Program-made: the position numbers and the translations under genes | From: Lutibacter sp. | Lineage (GTDB): Bacteria > Bacteroidota > Bacteroidia > Flavobacteriales > Flavobacteriaceae | Assembly (NCBI RefSeq): GCF_030692605.1 | Contig: NZ_JAUYUD010000049.1 | Coordinates: 62,001-126,000, forward strand | Length of the DNA: 64,000 nucleotides | Reading direction: 5' to 3' | In this document: one piece after another, positions 45,308 through 54,652 of the stretch | Layout: the number at the start of each line of letters is the position of its first letter | Numbering within the stretch: position 1 is the first letter of the stretch | Notes under the pieces: model-generated | What the model was told of the DNA's origin: nothing | Databases searched by the model: none | Seen by the model: the letters and a program-made list of their open reading frames with translations, nothing else

Positions 45308-46540
45308 CTATTTTTTTAAATTTTTTATACGTTGAAAAAGAGTAGGGTGCGAATAATTCATTTTCACATAAAACGGATGTGGTGTTAAATTACTCAAACT
45401 ATTTTTTGATAATTTTTTTAAAGATGTAATTAGTGGTTCTGCTCCAAAATTGTTTTTAGCAAAATTATCTGCTTCATATTCAAATTTTCGAGATAACGAA
45501 TTCATAAATAAACCTGTTATTTCAGAAATAGGACTGTATAATATTGAAAATGCAATTAAACCAATATGAAAACTTGTTGAAGCAACTCCGAGTGCTTCTG
45601 AAAGCATTGAACTTCCAACCAATAGGGATAATATAAATAATGTAAAACCCATTGAAATGGTAGATAATACTAGATTATAAATAACATGTTTTTCTTTATA
45701 ATGACCAATTTCATGTGCCAAAACAGCAACAACTTCATCTGTTTCTAAATCTTTTATAAGCGTATCATATAAGGTAATTCGTTTTTGAGATCCAAAACCA
45801 GAAAAGTAGGCATTTGCCTTTGTCGATCGTTTAGAGCCGTCAATAACATACACATTGTTTAGTTTGAAACCAGTTTTAACAGCAAAAGATTCAATGGCAA
45901 CTTTTAATTCACCTTCTTCTAAAACAGTTTGTTTATTAAATATTGGAACGATAAATCTCGAATAAAAAAAAGTAATAAATAAACTTATAATTGTGATTAA
46001 AGCCCATGCATAAAGCCAAAATAAATGAGCTGTTTTTTCATAAAAAACGGTAATTAAAGCTAAAAGCCCACCTCCAACTACGATCATTATTATCCATCCT
46101 TTCAATTTATCGAAAATAAAGGTTTTAAGGGTTGTTTTATTAAAGCCAAATTGTTCTTCAATTACAAAAGTTTTATAATAAGAAAATGGCAGTGATAGTA
46201 AATTACTTCCAAATAAAATAATTCCAAAAAATATTAAAGTAACTAAAATAGTATTTGAAGTACTATTTTTGGCAATTTCATCGACAAATGCAAAGCCATC
46301 AAACAAAAAAAACAGTAATGTAATTGTTATTGAAAATAAGCTTGTAATTAATGAAAATTTATAATTAACAAGTTTATACTTTTGAGATTTTGAATATTCT
46401 TCATCATTATAAATTCCATTTAATTCAGAAGGAATTATGTCATTAAAATGTTTTGCATTAAGTGCATTTACAAAAGAATCCCATAAAAAATTTGCAATTA
46501 ATATAAAAATAAGGATATAAAAAAGTAGGGTTGAAGTCAT
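45308..46540 (-). CDS. M48 family metallopeptidase (Ste24/CAAX protease type)
   Basis: The 410-residue integral membrane protein has about seven hydrophobic segments and the zinc motif VLAHEIGHYKEKH (about residues 272-284), HExxH type, with the third ligand in FEYEADNFA (about 353-361). These are features of Ste24-like M48 proteases that cut membrane or exported proteins. The target here is unknown. It lies 19 bases from the TrmH-type gene on the same strand. Confidence 0.88.
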   Translation of the reverse strand: MTSTLLFYILIFILIANFLWDSFVNALNAKHFNDIIPSELNGIYNDEEYSKSQKYKLVNYKFSLITSLFSITITLLFFLFDGFAFVDEIAKNSTSNTILVTLIFFGIILFGSNLLSLPFSYYKTFVIEEQFGFNKTTLKTFIFDKLKGWIIMIVVGGGLLALITVFYEKTAHLFWLYAWALITIISLFITFFYSRFIVPIFNKQTVLEEGELKVAIESFAVKTGFKLNNVYVIDGSKRSTKANAYFSGFGSQKRITLYDTLIKDLETDEVVAVLAHEIGHYKEKHVIYNLVLSTISMGFTLFILSLLVGSSMLSEALGVASTSFHIGLIAFSILYSPISEITGLFMNSLSRKFEYEADNFAKNNFGAEPLITSLKKLSKNSLSNLTPHPFYVKMNYSHPTLFQRIKNLKK

Positions 46541-46559
46541 ACTATTAATTTGAATTTAA

Positions 46560-47363
46560 TTAAATGGAACGTTGCCTAACCGCTTCAAAGAGAATAATTG
46601 CTGCGCTAACTGAAACATTCATCGAATCAATTTTACCATGCATTGGAATAATAATATTTGTAGTTGAATTTTCTAACCAAGTAGTTGACAGTCCAACATC
46701 TTCAGTTCCAACTACAATGGCACTTGCTTTATTAAAATCAATAGTGCTGTAAACATTTGAAGCTGTTAAAGCAGCGCCGTATATTTCAATGGTATTTTTT
46801 TTTAAGAATGAAATTATTTCATCAGTGCTTCCAGTAGCTATTTGGTTTGTAAAAATACATCCAATACTTGAACGAATAATATTGGGATTATACATATCTG
46901 TTTTTGGATTTGCAATTAGCACTGCATCCACCCCTGCGGCATCCGCTGTTCTTAATAATGCTCCAATATTTCCTGGTTTTTCAGGTGCTTCTGCCACTAA
47001 AATTAGCGGTGTTTTAGTTTCAAAAGAAATAGCTTCGAGTTCTAATTTTTTTGAATTAGCTATTACTAAAACACCTTCTGTTGTATCCCGATGAGCTAAT
47101 TTTTGATAAACTGTATTTGAAATTTCAATAATTTCAATTTCAACTGAAATAGCACTTAATAGTTGTTCAAAAATCTGTTTATCAGCTAATGAAAAATCAA
47201 CTAATAGTGTTTGAAATATATAATTACCTTGAATTGCCAAAGTTATTTCACGAACACCTTCTATCATAAAAGTATTCGTTTTTTTTCGATTTCTGGACTT
47301 CTCTTTAAGCTGAAATAGCTCTTTGATAAGTGAATTATGTGTGCTTTCAATTTTTTTATACAT
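46560..47363 (-). CDS. TrmH/SpoU family RNA 2'-O-methyltransferase
   Basis: The 267-residue protein has a helical N-terminal substrate-binding domain (residues 1-105, NSLIKELFQLKEKSRNR) and a SPOUT knot with the motifs EKPGNIGALLRTADAAGVDAV (about 134-154), IVVGTEDVGLS (about 218-228) and IIIPMHGKIDSMNVSVSAAI (about 238-257), which bind SAM and the target ribose. It methylates a ribose 2'-OH of rRNA or tRNA; the specific site cannot be read. It lies between M48 peptidase and an amidohydrolase gene. Confidence 0.88.
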   Translation of the reverse strand: MYKKIESTHNSLIKELFQLKEKSRNRKKTNTFMIEGVREITLAIQGNYIFQTLLVDFSLADKQIFEQLLSAISVEIEIIEISNTVYQKLAHRDTTEGVLVIANSKKLELEAISFETKTPLILVAEAPEKPGNIGALLRTADAAGVDAVLIANPKTDMYNPNIIRSSIGCIFTNQIATGSTDEIISFLKKNTIEIYGAALTASNVYSTIDFNKASAIVVGTEDVGLSTTWLENSTTNIIIPMHGKIDSMNVSVSAAIILFEAVRQRSI

Positions 47364-47434
47364 ACATGCTACAATATGGTGCGAAGATACTAATAATTAG
47401 GATGTAACTTTTTAATTTGAAAGTATTGAACAAA

Positions 47435-47464
47435 AAAAACTCCGAATTAATTTTCGGAGTTTTT
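47435..47464 (-). terminator. Terminator at the 3' end of the amidohydrolase operon
   Basis: AAAAACTCCGAA (47435-47446) and TTCGGAGTTTTT (47453-47464) form a 12-bp stem with a 6-base loop just after the stop of the minus-strand amidohydrolase gene; on that strand it is followed by a T run. Confidence 0.88.
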
Positions 47465-47467
47465 TAA

Positions 47468-48760
47468 TTATTTAATACCATATTTTTTCGAATATCTGTC
47501 TGATAATTCGGTTTGGTGGGTTTCAAGACTAATTTTTCTACCTTCAATAAAAGCATGAGTTAATTTATTTGTTCTCATATCTAGGGCATCACCTTCAGAT
47601 ATAAATAATGTAGCAAGTTTACCGACCTCTAATGAACCAACAATATCATCAATACCCAAAATTTTGGCTGCATTTAAGGTAATTAATTTAAGTGCTTCAT
47701 TTTTACCTAAACCATACGCAGCATAAGTACCTGCATAAAAAGGTAAATTTCTCGCACTCATTCTTCCTGTATCTCCAATACAAACTGTAATTCCTTTTTC
47801 AACTAGTAATTGGGCATTTCTATAGGGTAAATCAAAATCATCGTCGTTATGGTCGGGTGTTCTATGTGATTTATCAACTATAACAGCAATATTATTTTCT
47901 TTAATCAAATTTGCTACTTTATAAGCTTCATTGCTAAAAACTAAAACTATATTTTTTATTCCTAATTCATTACAAAAAGCAATGGCATCTGTAATTTCTT
48001 TAGCTTTTTCAGCGGCAATAAATAATTTTTTAGAGCCATTAAATAATCCATTTAAAGCCTCGAAAGGTAGGTTTTTTGGATTTTTTGAACTTGCTAAATA
48101 TCGTTGTCCATCTAATAAATAAGTTTTCAATTTTTCAACTTCATTTGAATATTCTTTATTAGGCTTAGCTCCGGCATCTTCGCCCATCCACCATCTACCT
48201 CTGGTTAAACTTTTTGGCCAATTTAAATGAATTCCAGCATCTGCTTTTATTGCAGCATCTTCCCAATTCCACGCATCAAATTGGACAATAGATGAAGTAC
48301 CAGAAATTACACCACCTTGAGGTGTGATTTGCCCCATTAAAACCCCATTTGGTCGCATACTCTCAACCACTTTAGATTCTGCATTATAGGCAATTAAACT
48401 TCTTATATGAGGCAACATAGTTCCAGTTTCTTCATCATCTATTGTTGCTTTTACAGCATCTATTTCTCCTAATCCTAATGTTGAATTTGCAACAATAAAA
48501 CCTGGATAAACATGAAGATTTTTACCATCAATCACAGTTCCTATTCTGGCTATTTTCATTTCAGCTTTTCCAACAAATTGAATTTTTCCATTTGAAAACA
48601 TAATTAAGGAATTTTCTATAATGGTACCATTTCCAATATGAGCGGTGGCACCTTCAATACTATAATCTGTTGATTGCTTAGGTGCTGGTGTTTGTTGAGC
48701 TAGAATGGTGTTTCCAATAAATAGGAAACAAACTATTTTGAATATAAATTTATTTTTCAT
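47468..48760 (-). CDS. Exported amidohydrolase-like protein lacking the HxH motif
   Basis: The 430-residue protein has a signal peptide (FIFKIVCFLFIGNTILAQ, about residues 4-21) and the amidohydrolase fold with HVYPGFIVANSTLG where active enzymes have PGxIDxHxH; the first two metal-binding His are missing (ANS). Further down, IGDTGRMSARNLPFYAGTYAAYGL and the C-terminal LGIDDIVGSLEVGKLATL segment are typical of the superfamily. It probably cannot bind a normal metal pair, so it may be a structural or substrate-binding partner of the next, longer protein. The two genes are 18 bases apart. Confidence 0.82.
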   Translation of the reverse strand: MKNKFIFKIVCFLFIGNTILAQQTPAPKQSTDYSIEGATAHIGNGTIIENSLIMFSNGKIQFVGKAEMKIARIGTVIDGKNLHVYPGFIVANSTLGLGEIDAVKATIDDEETGTMLPHIRSLIAYNAESKVVESMRPNGVLMGQITPQGGVISGTSSIVQFDAWNWEDAAIKADAGIHLNWPKSLTRGRWWMGEDAGAKPNKEYSNEVEKLKTYLLDGQRYLASSKNPKNLPFEALNGLFNGSKKLFIAAEKAKEITDAIAFCNELGIKNIVLVFSNEAYKVANLIKENNIAVIVDKSHRTPDHNDDDFDLPYRNAQLLVEKGITVCIGDTGRMSARNLPFYAGTYAAYGLGKNEALKLITLNAAKILGIDDIVGSLEVGKLATLFISEGDALDMRTNKLTHAFIEGRKISLETHQTELSDRYSKKYGIK

Positions 48761-48778
48761 TTCTGTATTTTTAAAATT

Positions 48779-51748
48779 TTAGTAATGCAATACGGTATCA
48801 CAATGGAAATCTTGTTCTGGTTTTTTTCTAACCGACTGTGTTTCACCTCCGTTACTTTTTTCATTCAACATTAAATTAATTAAATTGTTGCGTTCTTCTT
48901 TAACTTGGGTTCTGAGTTCTAAATCTTTTTCCATATCAAAATAGATTACGCCTTCAATAATTGTTTTTTCAGCTTTTGCATAAACAGATAATGGATGGTC
49001 GCTCCAAAGAACAACGTCAGCATCTTTTCCAACTTTGATACTTCCAACCCTATGATCTATATGAAGTAATTTAGCAGGATTTATGGTTACAAAATTTAAA
49101 GCATCAATTTCGCTTACATTTCCATATTTAATTGATTTTGCGGCTTCTTGGTTTAATCTTCTTCCCATTTCTGCATCGTCTGAATTAATTGCAACTGTTA
49201 CACCTACATTGTGTAATATAGAAGGATTTTGAGGAATAGCATCAACTACTTCAAATTTGTACGCCCACCAATCTGCAAATGTAGATGCTCCCACTCCATG
49301 TTCTTTCATTTTATCGGCAACCTTGTAGCCTTCTAAAATATGTGTAAAAGTGTTGATCTTAAAATTGAATTGTTCAGCAACTTTCATTAACATATTGATT
49401 TCACTTTGAACATAAGAATGACAAGAAATATAACGTTCACCATTAATAATTTCGGCCAAAATATCTAATTCAATATCTTTTCTAAATGGTTTTCCACTTT
49501 TCTTTAAAACATCGTATTCTTTTGCTCTTTGGAAATAATCAATAAAAAGTTGTTCAACACCCATTCTAGTTTGTGGAAAACGAGTGCCATTGGTGCTTCT
49601 CGATTGTTTTACATTTTCTCCCAAGGCAAATTTTATAAACTTAGGAGTATTGGTATATATAAGGTTTGTTGCATTTTCACCCCATTTCATTTTAATAATT
49701 GCTGAACGACCTCCAATTGGATTGGCTGATCCATGTAAAATTTGTGCAGATGTTACACCTCCAGCCAAATTTCTATAAATTTTAATATCGTCAGGATTTA
49801 TAACATCTTCAATACTCACTTCAGCGGTAGAATTATGTCCTGCTTCGTTAACGGCATCTGTTCCAATATGGGTATGTTCATCAATAATTCCTGCGGTTAA
49901 ATGCTTGCCAGTACCGTCTATAATTGTTGCTTTACCACCGTTTATATTTGACCCGATTTGAACAATTTTTCCACTTTTTATTAAAATGTCGGTATTTTTT
50001 AAGATTCCCTGATTTTCACCTGTCCAAACTGTAGCATTTTTTATTAAAAGTTCAGTTTGTTTTGGTTTTTCATTAAAACCGAAAGCTACATTTGGAAAAG
50101 TTACTGGAATAAATGATTCTACAACTTGGCTTTTGTCTGGTTTTTCTTTTGTTATTTTTTCTTTATCATTTTCAGATTTTTTAGCTTCCCAGTTAAAAGT
50201 ATTTCCTTTTTCATCAATTCCATTACCCGATAAATCCGATGAATTGGCTTGGACCCTTGACGAAAGTTGTACATATTTAGTAGAATCAATTTCACTTTTT
50301 ACTTGTAAATAAATCCAATTGTCTTTAAAAGAAAATTTAGATGCTACTTTTGCTTCTCCCTTTTTCAAGGTTGCAGTTTGTTTATCAGCTTTACCTGTTA
50401 TGGTTAAATTTAATTGAGAATTGTTAAATTTTAAATCATAAGAACCTGTTAAATCCTTAATATCCATTGAGTTTATGCTATTTTTTTTACCTTGAACCCA
50501 GTTTTCATAAATAATTGTATTTTTATCGAACAAGTCTCCAGAAGTAATTAAAAAATTGGCATAAGATCCATTTTTTAAACTGCCAATAAGGTGAGATTTC
50601 CCTAAAATAGCTGCTGGTACAGTTGTTAAAGCTTCTAAAGCAGCAGTTTTGTTTAAACCAACTTCAATTGCTTTTTGTAAATTTTTAGAAAATTCTGAAA
50701 CCGATTTTAAACTGTGCATTGTAAAAACAAACGGGACGCCATTTTCATTTAAAACCTTAGGATTGTAAGGCTCTTGATTCCATTTTTTTAAATCACTCAA
50801 ATCAACATCAGCTGCTAAAAATGGATCACTAACGTCATATGCCTTTCTGAAGTTTAAAGGTAAAATAAAAGTTGCGTTTGTGTTTTTAATTTCTCGAATA
50901 TTTTCATATTCATCACCACCCCCAACAATCACATATTGCACTGCAAATTCATCACCAACTTTATCAGCTCTTAATGCATTTAATTTAGAACCAGCTTCAA
51001 AAATTTGAGGAAGATTTTTGTTTTTATTGAGTGCTTCTAAACTTAAGTCTTTGTTTTTCGTCATTCCTTTTGCGTACCAATCGGCATCTAAATAAGTTTG
51101 TCTTATTAGAGCCATAGCGCCCATTAATGAATTAGGATACATTTGACGAGATTGCGAACTTTTTTGAAAGGATAAATATTGAGCAGAGTTAGTATCGATA
51201 ATTCTATAAGAATCATTTGAATTAGGATTTAGAGCTATTAAAACTCCATTCCCTCTAATTATCCCATCTTGAAAATGTGTATTTACAGTTCCAAAACCTT
51301 CCTTTAAATAGTCTGAAACTAATTTATCATCAAATTTAAAATGGTCTAATCCTTTGGTTTCTGGACGTATATGATCGTTCCAGTAATAACCAGACCTTGT
51401 TGCATCGTATTGTGCATTATTAAAATTTTGCGGTTCTCTCTTAGGTTTTTCCATTCCAAAGTTTGAATAAATATCTATAAAAGATGGGTAAATGGATTTA
51501 CCTGAGACATCAATTACTTCGGCATTTTTTGGAATAGTTACCATTGTGCCAGAAGCAATAATTTTTCCATTTTCAATGAGTAAAATACCATTGTTAACCA
51601 CCGTTGTAGGTGTAATATAAATTTTGGCGTTTTTAAAGGCAACAATATTATTTGAAGATACTTTAACCTCTGTATTTGCTGGAAAATATTCCTGACCATA
51701 AGTAATACAGGATAAAAGCAACAAAACCACACTAAAAGTTTTTTTCAT
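48779..51748 (-). CDS. Large exported double amidohydrolase
   Basis: The 989-residue exported protein (signal peptide MKKTFSVVLLLLSCITYGQ) has two amidohydrolase-like units. The first (about residues 25-430) lacks HxH (GKSIYPSFIDIYSNFGM), like the neighbour protein. The second (about 570-950) keeps the metal motif GIIDEHTHIGTD (about 625-636), ISCHSYVQSE, NTFTHILEG and the final Asp in VAINSDDAEMG. One active site per chain is therefore expected. Such pairs occur in Bacteroidota and may process imides, dipeptides or related cyclic compounds in the periplasm; the substrate is unknown. Confidence 0.85.
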   Translation of the reverse strand: MKKTFSVVLLLLSCITYGQEYFPANTEVKVSSNNIVAFKNAKIYITPTTVVNNGILLIENGKIIASGTMVTIPKNAEVIDVSGKSIYPSFIDIYSNFGMEKPKREPQNFNNAQYDATRSGYYWNDHIRPETKGLDHFKFDDKLVSDYLKEGFGTVNTHFQDGIIRGNGVLIALNPNSNDSYRIIDTNSAQYLSFQKSSQSRQMYPNSLMGAMALIRQTYLDADWYAKGMTKNKDLSLEALNKNKNLPQIFEAGSKLNALRADKVGDEFAVQYVIVGGGDEYENIREIKNTNATFILPLNFRKAYDVSDPFLAADVDLSDLKKWNQEPYNPKVLNENGVPFVFTMHSLKSVSEFSKNLQKAIEVGLNKTAALEALTTVPAAILGKSHLIGSLKNGSYANFLITSGDLFDKNTIIYENWVQGKKNSINSMDIKDLTGSYDLKFNNSQLNLTITGKADKQTATLKKGEAKVASKFSFKDNWIYLQVKSEIDSTKYVQLSSRVQANSSDLSGNGIDEKGNTFNWEAKKSENDKEKITKEKPDKSQVVESFIPVTFPNVAFGFNEKPKQTELLIKNATVWTGENQGILKNTDILIKSGKIVQIGSNINGGKATIIDGTGKHLTAGIIDEHTHIGTDAVNEAGHNSTAEVSIEDVINPDDIKIYRNLAGGVTSAQILHGSANPIGGRSAIIKMKWGENATNLIYTNTPKFIKFALGENVKQSRSTNGTRFPQTRMGVEQLFIDYFQRAKEYDVLKKSGKPFRKDIELDILAEIINGERYISCHSYVQSEINMLMKVAEQFNFKINTFTHILEGYKVADKMKEHGVGASTFADWWAYKFEVVDAIPQNPSILHNVGVTVAINSDDAEMGRRLNQEAAKSIKYGNVSEIDALNFVTINPAKLLHIDHRVGSIKVGKDADVVLWSDHPLSVYAKAEKTIIEGVIYFDMEKDLELRTQVKEERNNLINLMLNEKSNGGETQSVRKKPEQDFHCDTVLHY

Positions 51749-51875
51749 GATGTTAAGTTTATGTTAGTTAGGTAAAGTTAAATTTCTAAACTTCTTATAT
51801 AAAATTTAGAGAAATTTTAACAAAAATTTAAGATAATAAAAAATGAAGAAGTTATTGCCTGAAAACGAATGAAGT

Positions 51876-52949
51876 TTAGTTGAGTTTTTCTTTTTTATGA
51901 TAATTAATGAGTAATGCAACTACTTTATTGTATTCTTTCATTCCATCTTTTTGCTTATTAAATTTTAAAAAATAATCGTAAAAAGTTTTGAAATATTTTT
52001 CTGACCAATTCTGGTAAGATTGCCAAAAGTCACTACTGTTTTGCATATCTTTTAAAATACCACTATTAAGTTTAGTAATGGTATGTTTAAAAATTTCTTC
52101 ATCATTTTTGAATATTTCAGATAAGCAATAATTTAAGGCCATTATGTAGCCAGAATAATTATAATAAAGATCATTATAATTAGTTGCAGCCAAATAACCT
52201 ACAAAACTAGCTTCGCTTTCAGATGCAATACCAGCTTGATGTGCAAGCTCATGGCAAAGTGTAGCAGGATAATTATTTTTAGGAATTAATCCATTAACTT
52301 GAGCTTCATTGGTAAACGGGTTTAAATAACCTGCAAATCCCATGTACGTGAGTGGCAAGCTAAAAATGGAATTTTTTACCGAAGCTGTTTTAAATGTAAA
52401 TTGAGGAAATTTTTGAGCTAATGAGATATAACTATTTTGTGCTTTTTCTCTAATTTGTTGTTTGGATAATTGATTTTCAACAACATCATCAGCCTTGGTT
52501 ATTTTTAAATGAAGCTCATTCGTTTTTACAATAAGTTCATTTGTAAAAAGTAATAAATCATCTTGTGTGTAGGTGTTATTTTCTAATTGAAGGGTATCAA
52601 AAAGTCTTAATCGCTGATAATTTAAACCCCAATTTAAATGAAATAGGAAAAACAATACAGATGCAAATGCTCCAAATTTGTAAAGGGTATTTTTTAAGGT
52701 AACACCCTCTTGTTTAACATATTGAAATAGCCAATATCCTAAAACAATAACCATTCCAACATAAAACAAATCACCTATTGAAAAGGGAATCCATCCAAAA
52801 AGGAATCTAAATAAAAAAGCGATGATTGGATAAATACCATTTGAATAATAATTTTCAATAATAGTAGGAAATTGAGAAATTAATTTGATAAATGCCCATT
52901 GCATAATCAAAATTAAGGTCAAAATTTTAAAGATTTTTTGATGCTTCAT
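51876..52949 (-). CDS. DUF3810 membrane protein with HExxH-type motif
   Basis: The 357-residue protein has three N-terminal hydrophobic segments (about residues 8-22, 38-56 and 62-112) and a soluble domain with CHELAHQAGIASESEASFVGYLA (about 234-256), a zinc-peptidase-like HExxH motif with the second Glu in SEASF. This is the DUF3810 layout, known from Bacteroidota. The presence of HELAH suggests a metalloprotease but this has not been proved. It is transcribed alone, about 180 bases upstream of the divergent dnaB gene. Confidence 0.82.
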   Translation of the reverse strand: MKHQKIFKILTLILIMQWAFIKLISQFPTIIENYYSNGIYPIIAFLFRFLFGWIPFSIGDLFYVGMVIVLGYWLFQYVKQEGVTLKNTLYKFGAFASVLFFLFHLNWGLNYQRLRLFDTLQLENNTYTQDDLLLFTNELIVKTNELHLKITKADDVVENQLSKQQIREKAQNSYISLAQKFPQFTFKTASVKNSIFSLPLTYMGFAGYLNPFTNEAQVNGLIPKNNYPATLCHELAHQAGIASESEASFVGYLAATNYNDLYYNYSGYIMALNYCLSEIFKNDEEIFKHTITKLNSGILKDMQNSSDFWQSYQNWSEKYFKTFYDYFLKFNKQKDGMKEYNKVVALLINYHKKEKLN

Positions 52950-53075
52950 AAATCAAATTTAACAATTTTATTCGTTTGAAAATTTAAAAAATTAGTTGTT
53001 AACATTTTAGCCACTTATTAACAACAATTGTGAAAAATAAAATCGAAAAAATAGCTCATATTGGCTATTAAAATT

Positions 53076-53084
53076 TACATTTGC
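53076..53084 (+). promoter_or_regulatory. Bacteroidota -7 box upstream of dnaB
   Basis: TACATTTGC is an exact TAnnTTTGC box 47 bases before the dnaB start. The -33 element is not clear. Confidence 0.55.
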
Positions 53085-53131
53085 TTTAGTTGAAAATCCT
53101 TTAAAAAATATTAAAAAAAAAATATCATCGA

Positions 53132-54652
53132 GTGAAAAATTTACAATCCGTACAATCCATTAGCACCAAAAGAACTTCTGTAATTAACTTGGAAAAAGGT
53201 AAAATTCCACCGCAAGCTATTGATTTAGAGGAGGCTGTTTTAGGGGCTATGCTGATTGATAAGAAAGGAGTAGATGATATTATTGATATTTTACACTCCG
53301 ATGCGTTTTATAAAAAATCAAATCAGCTAATTTATCAGGCGATTTTTGATTTGTTTCAAAATTCACAACCGATAGATTTACTTACGGTATCTAATCATTT
53401 AAGAAAATCAGAGAATTTAGATGCAGTTGGAGGCGATTTTTATTTGGTTGGTTTAACTCAAAAAGTTGCTTCATCTGCTCATATTGAATTTCACGCTCGA
53501 ATTATTCTACAAAAATACATTCAACGTAAATTAATTTCTATTTCATCTGAAATTATTGAAGAAGCGTATGATGAAACGGTAGATGTATTTGATTTGTTAG
53601 ATAATGCTGAAACCAAATTATTTGAAGTTACACAAGGAAACTTAAAGAAGGGTTCAGAAGATGCACAAGGTCTTGTTAGTCAGGCTATTAAAAAAATTCA
53701 AGAAATTGCCAATAAAAAAGGAATGAGTGGAGTTCCAACAGGATTTACACGGTTAGACGAATTAACATCAGGATGGCAACCTTCAGATTTAATTATTTTG
53801 GCAGCTCGTCCAGGTATGGGTAAAACTGCGTTTGTAATGTCTATGGCAAAAAATATGGCGATAGATTTTGATATTCCTGTGGCTATTTTTTCTTTAGAGA
53901 TGTCTTCAGTTCAGCTTATTACTCGTATGATTTCGAGTGAAACAGGAATTTCTTCAAGTAAATTAAGAAAAGGAAATTTAGAACGACACGAATGGGAGCA
54001 GTTGAATGTAAAGGTGAAGAATTTATCAAATGCGCCTATATATATTGATGATTCACCATCACTTTCTATTTTTGATTTAAGAGCAAAAGCAAGAAGGTTA
54101 GCATCCCAATATGGTATAAAAGTAGTGGTAATTGATTATTTACAGTTAATGACTGCTGGAACTTCCCAAAAAGGAGGTGGTAACAGGGAGCAAGAAATTT
54201 CTACTATTTCGAGAAACTTAAAAGCCTTGGCAAAAGAGTTGGCAATTCCAGTTATTGCACTTTCTCAACTTTCACGTGCTGTAGAAACTAGGGGAGGAAG
54301 CAAAAGACCGCTTCTTTCAGATCTACGTGAATCTGGTGCAATTGAACAAGATGCAGATATTGTTTCATTTATATACAGACCAGAATATTATGGTCATCAA
54401 GAATGGGATGATGAAGAACGAACTCCTTGTGAAGGACAAGCTGAATTTATTGTTGCAAAACATAGAAATGGAGGCTTAGATAATATTAAGTTGAAATTTA
54501 TAGGTCATTTAGCACAATTTACTAACTTGGATGATAATTACGGAAGTGAATTTCAATCAAAAATGAATGCAGTTCCTCAAAGTGCAAATGTAATTCCACG
54601 AGACGCTTTTGGGTTACCAGATAATTTAGATGAAGATGATAGCCCATTTTAA
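53132..54652 (+). CDS. dnaB: Replicative DNA helicase DnaB
   Basis: The 506-residue protein has the N-terminal dimer domain (PPQAIDLEEAVLGAMLIDKKG, about residues 26-46) and the RecA-like helicase domain with Walker A in AARPGMGKTAFV (about 227-238), SLEMSSVQL, and DYLQLM (about 338-343), then SDLRESGAIEQDADIV. DnaB unwinds DNA ahead of the replication fork. The start is GTG at 53132, since no in-frame ATG precedes the conserved region. The C-terminus (GLPDNLDEDDSPF) is a typical acidic tail that may bind partners. The next gene starts inside its last codons. Confidence 0.94.
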   Translation: MKNLQSVQSISTKRTSVINLEKGKIPPQAIDLEEAVLGAMLIDKKGVDDIIDILHSDAFYKKSNQLIYQAIFDLFQNSQPIDLLTVSNHLRKSENLDAVGGDFYLVGLTQKVASSAHIEFHARIILQKYIQRKLISISSEIIEEAYDETVDVFDLLDNAETKLFEVTQGNLKKGSEDAQGLVSQAIKKIQEIANKKGMSGVPTGFTRLDELTSGWQPSDLIILAARPGMGKTAFVMSMAKNMAIDFDIPVAIFSLEMSSVQLITRMISSETGISSSKLRKGNLERHEWEQLNVKVKNLSNAPIYIDDSPSLSIFDLRAKARRLASQYGIKVVVIDYLQLMTAGTSQKGGGNREQEISTISRNLKALAKELAIPVIALSQLSRAVETRGGSKRPLLSDLRESGAIEQDADIVSFIYRPEYYGHQEWDDEERTPCEGQAEFIVAKHRNGGLDNIKLKFIGHLAQFTNLDDNYGSEFQSKMNAVPQSANVIPRDAFGLPDNLDEDDSPF

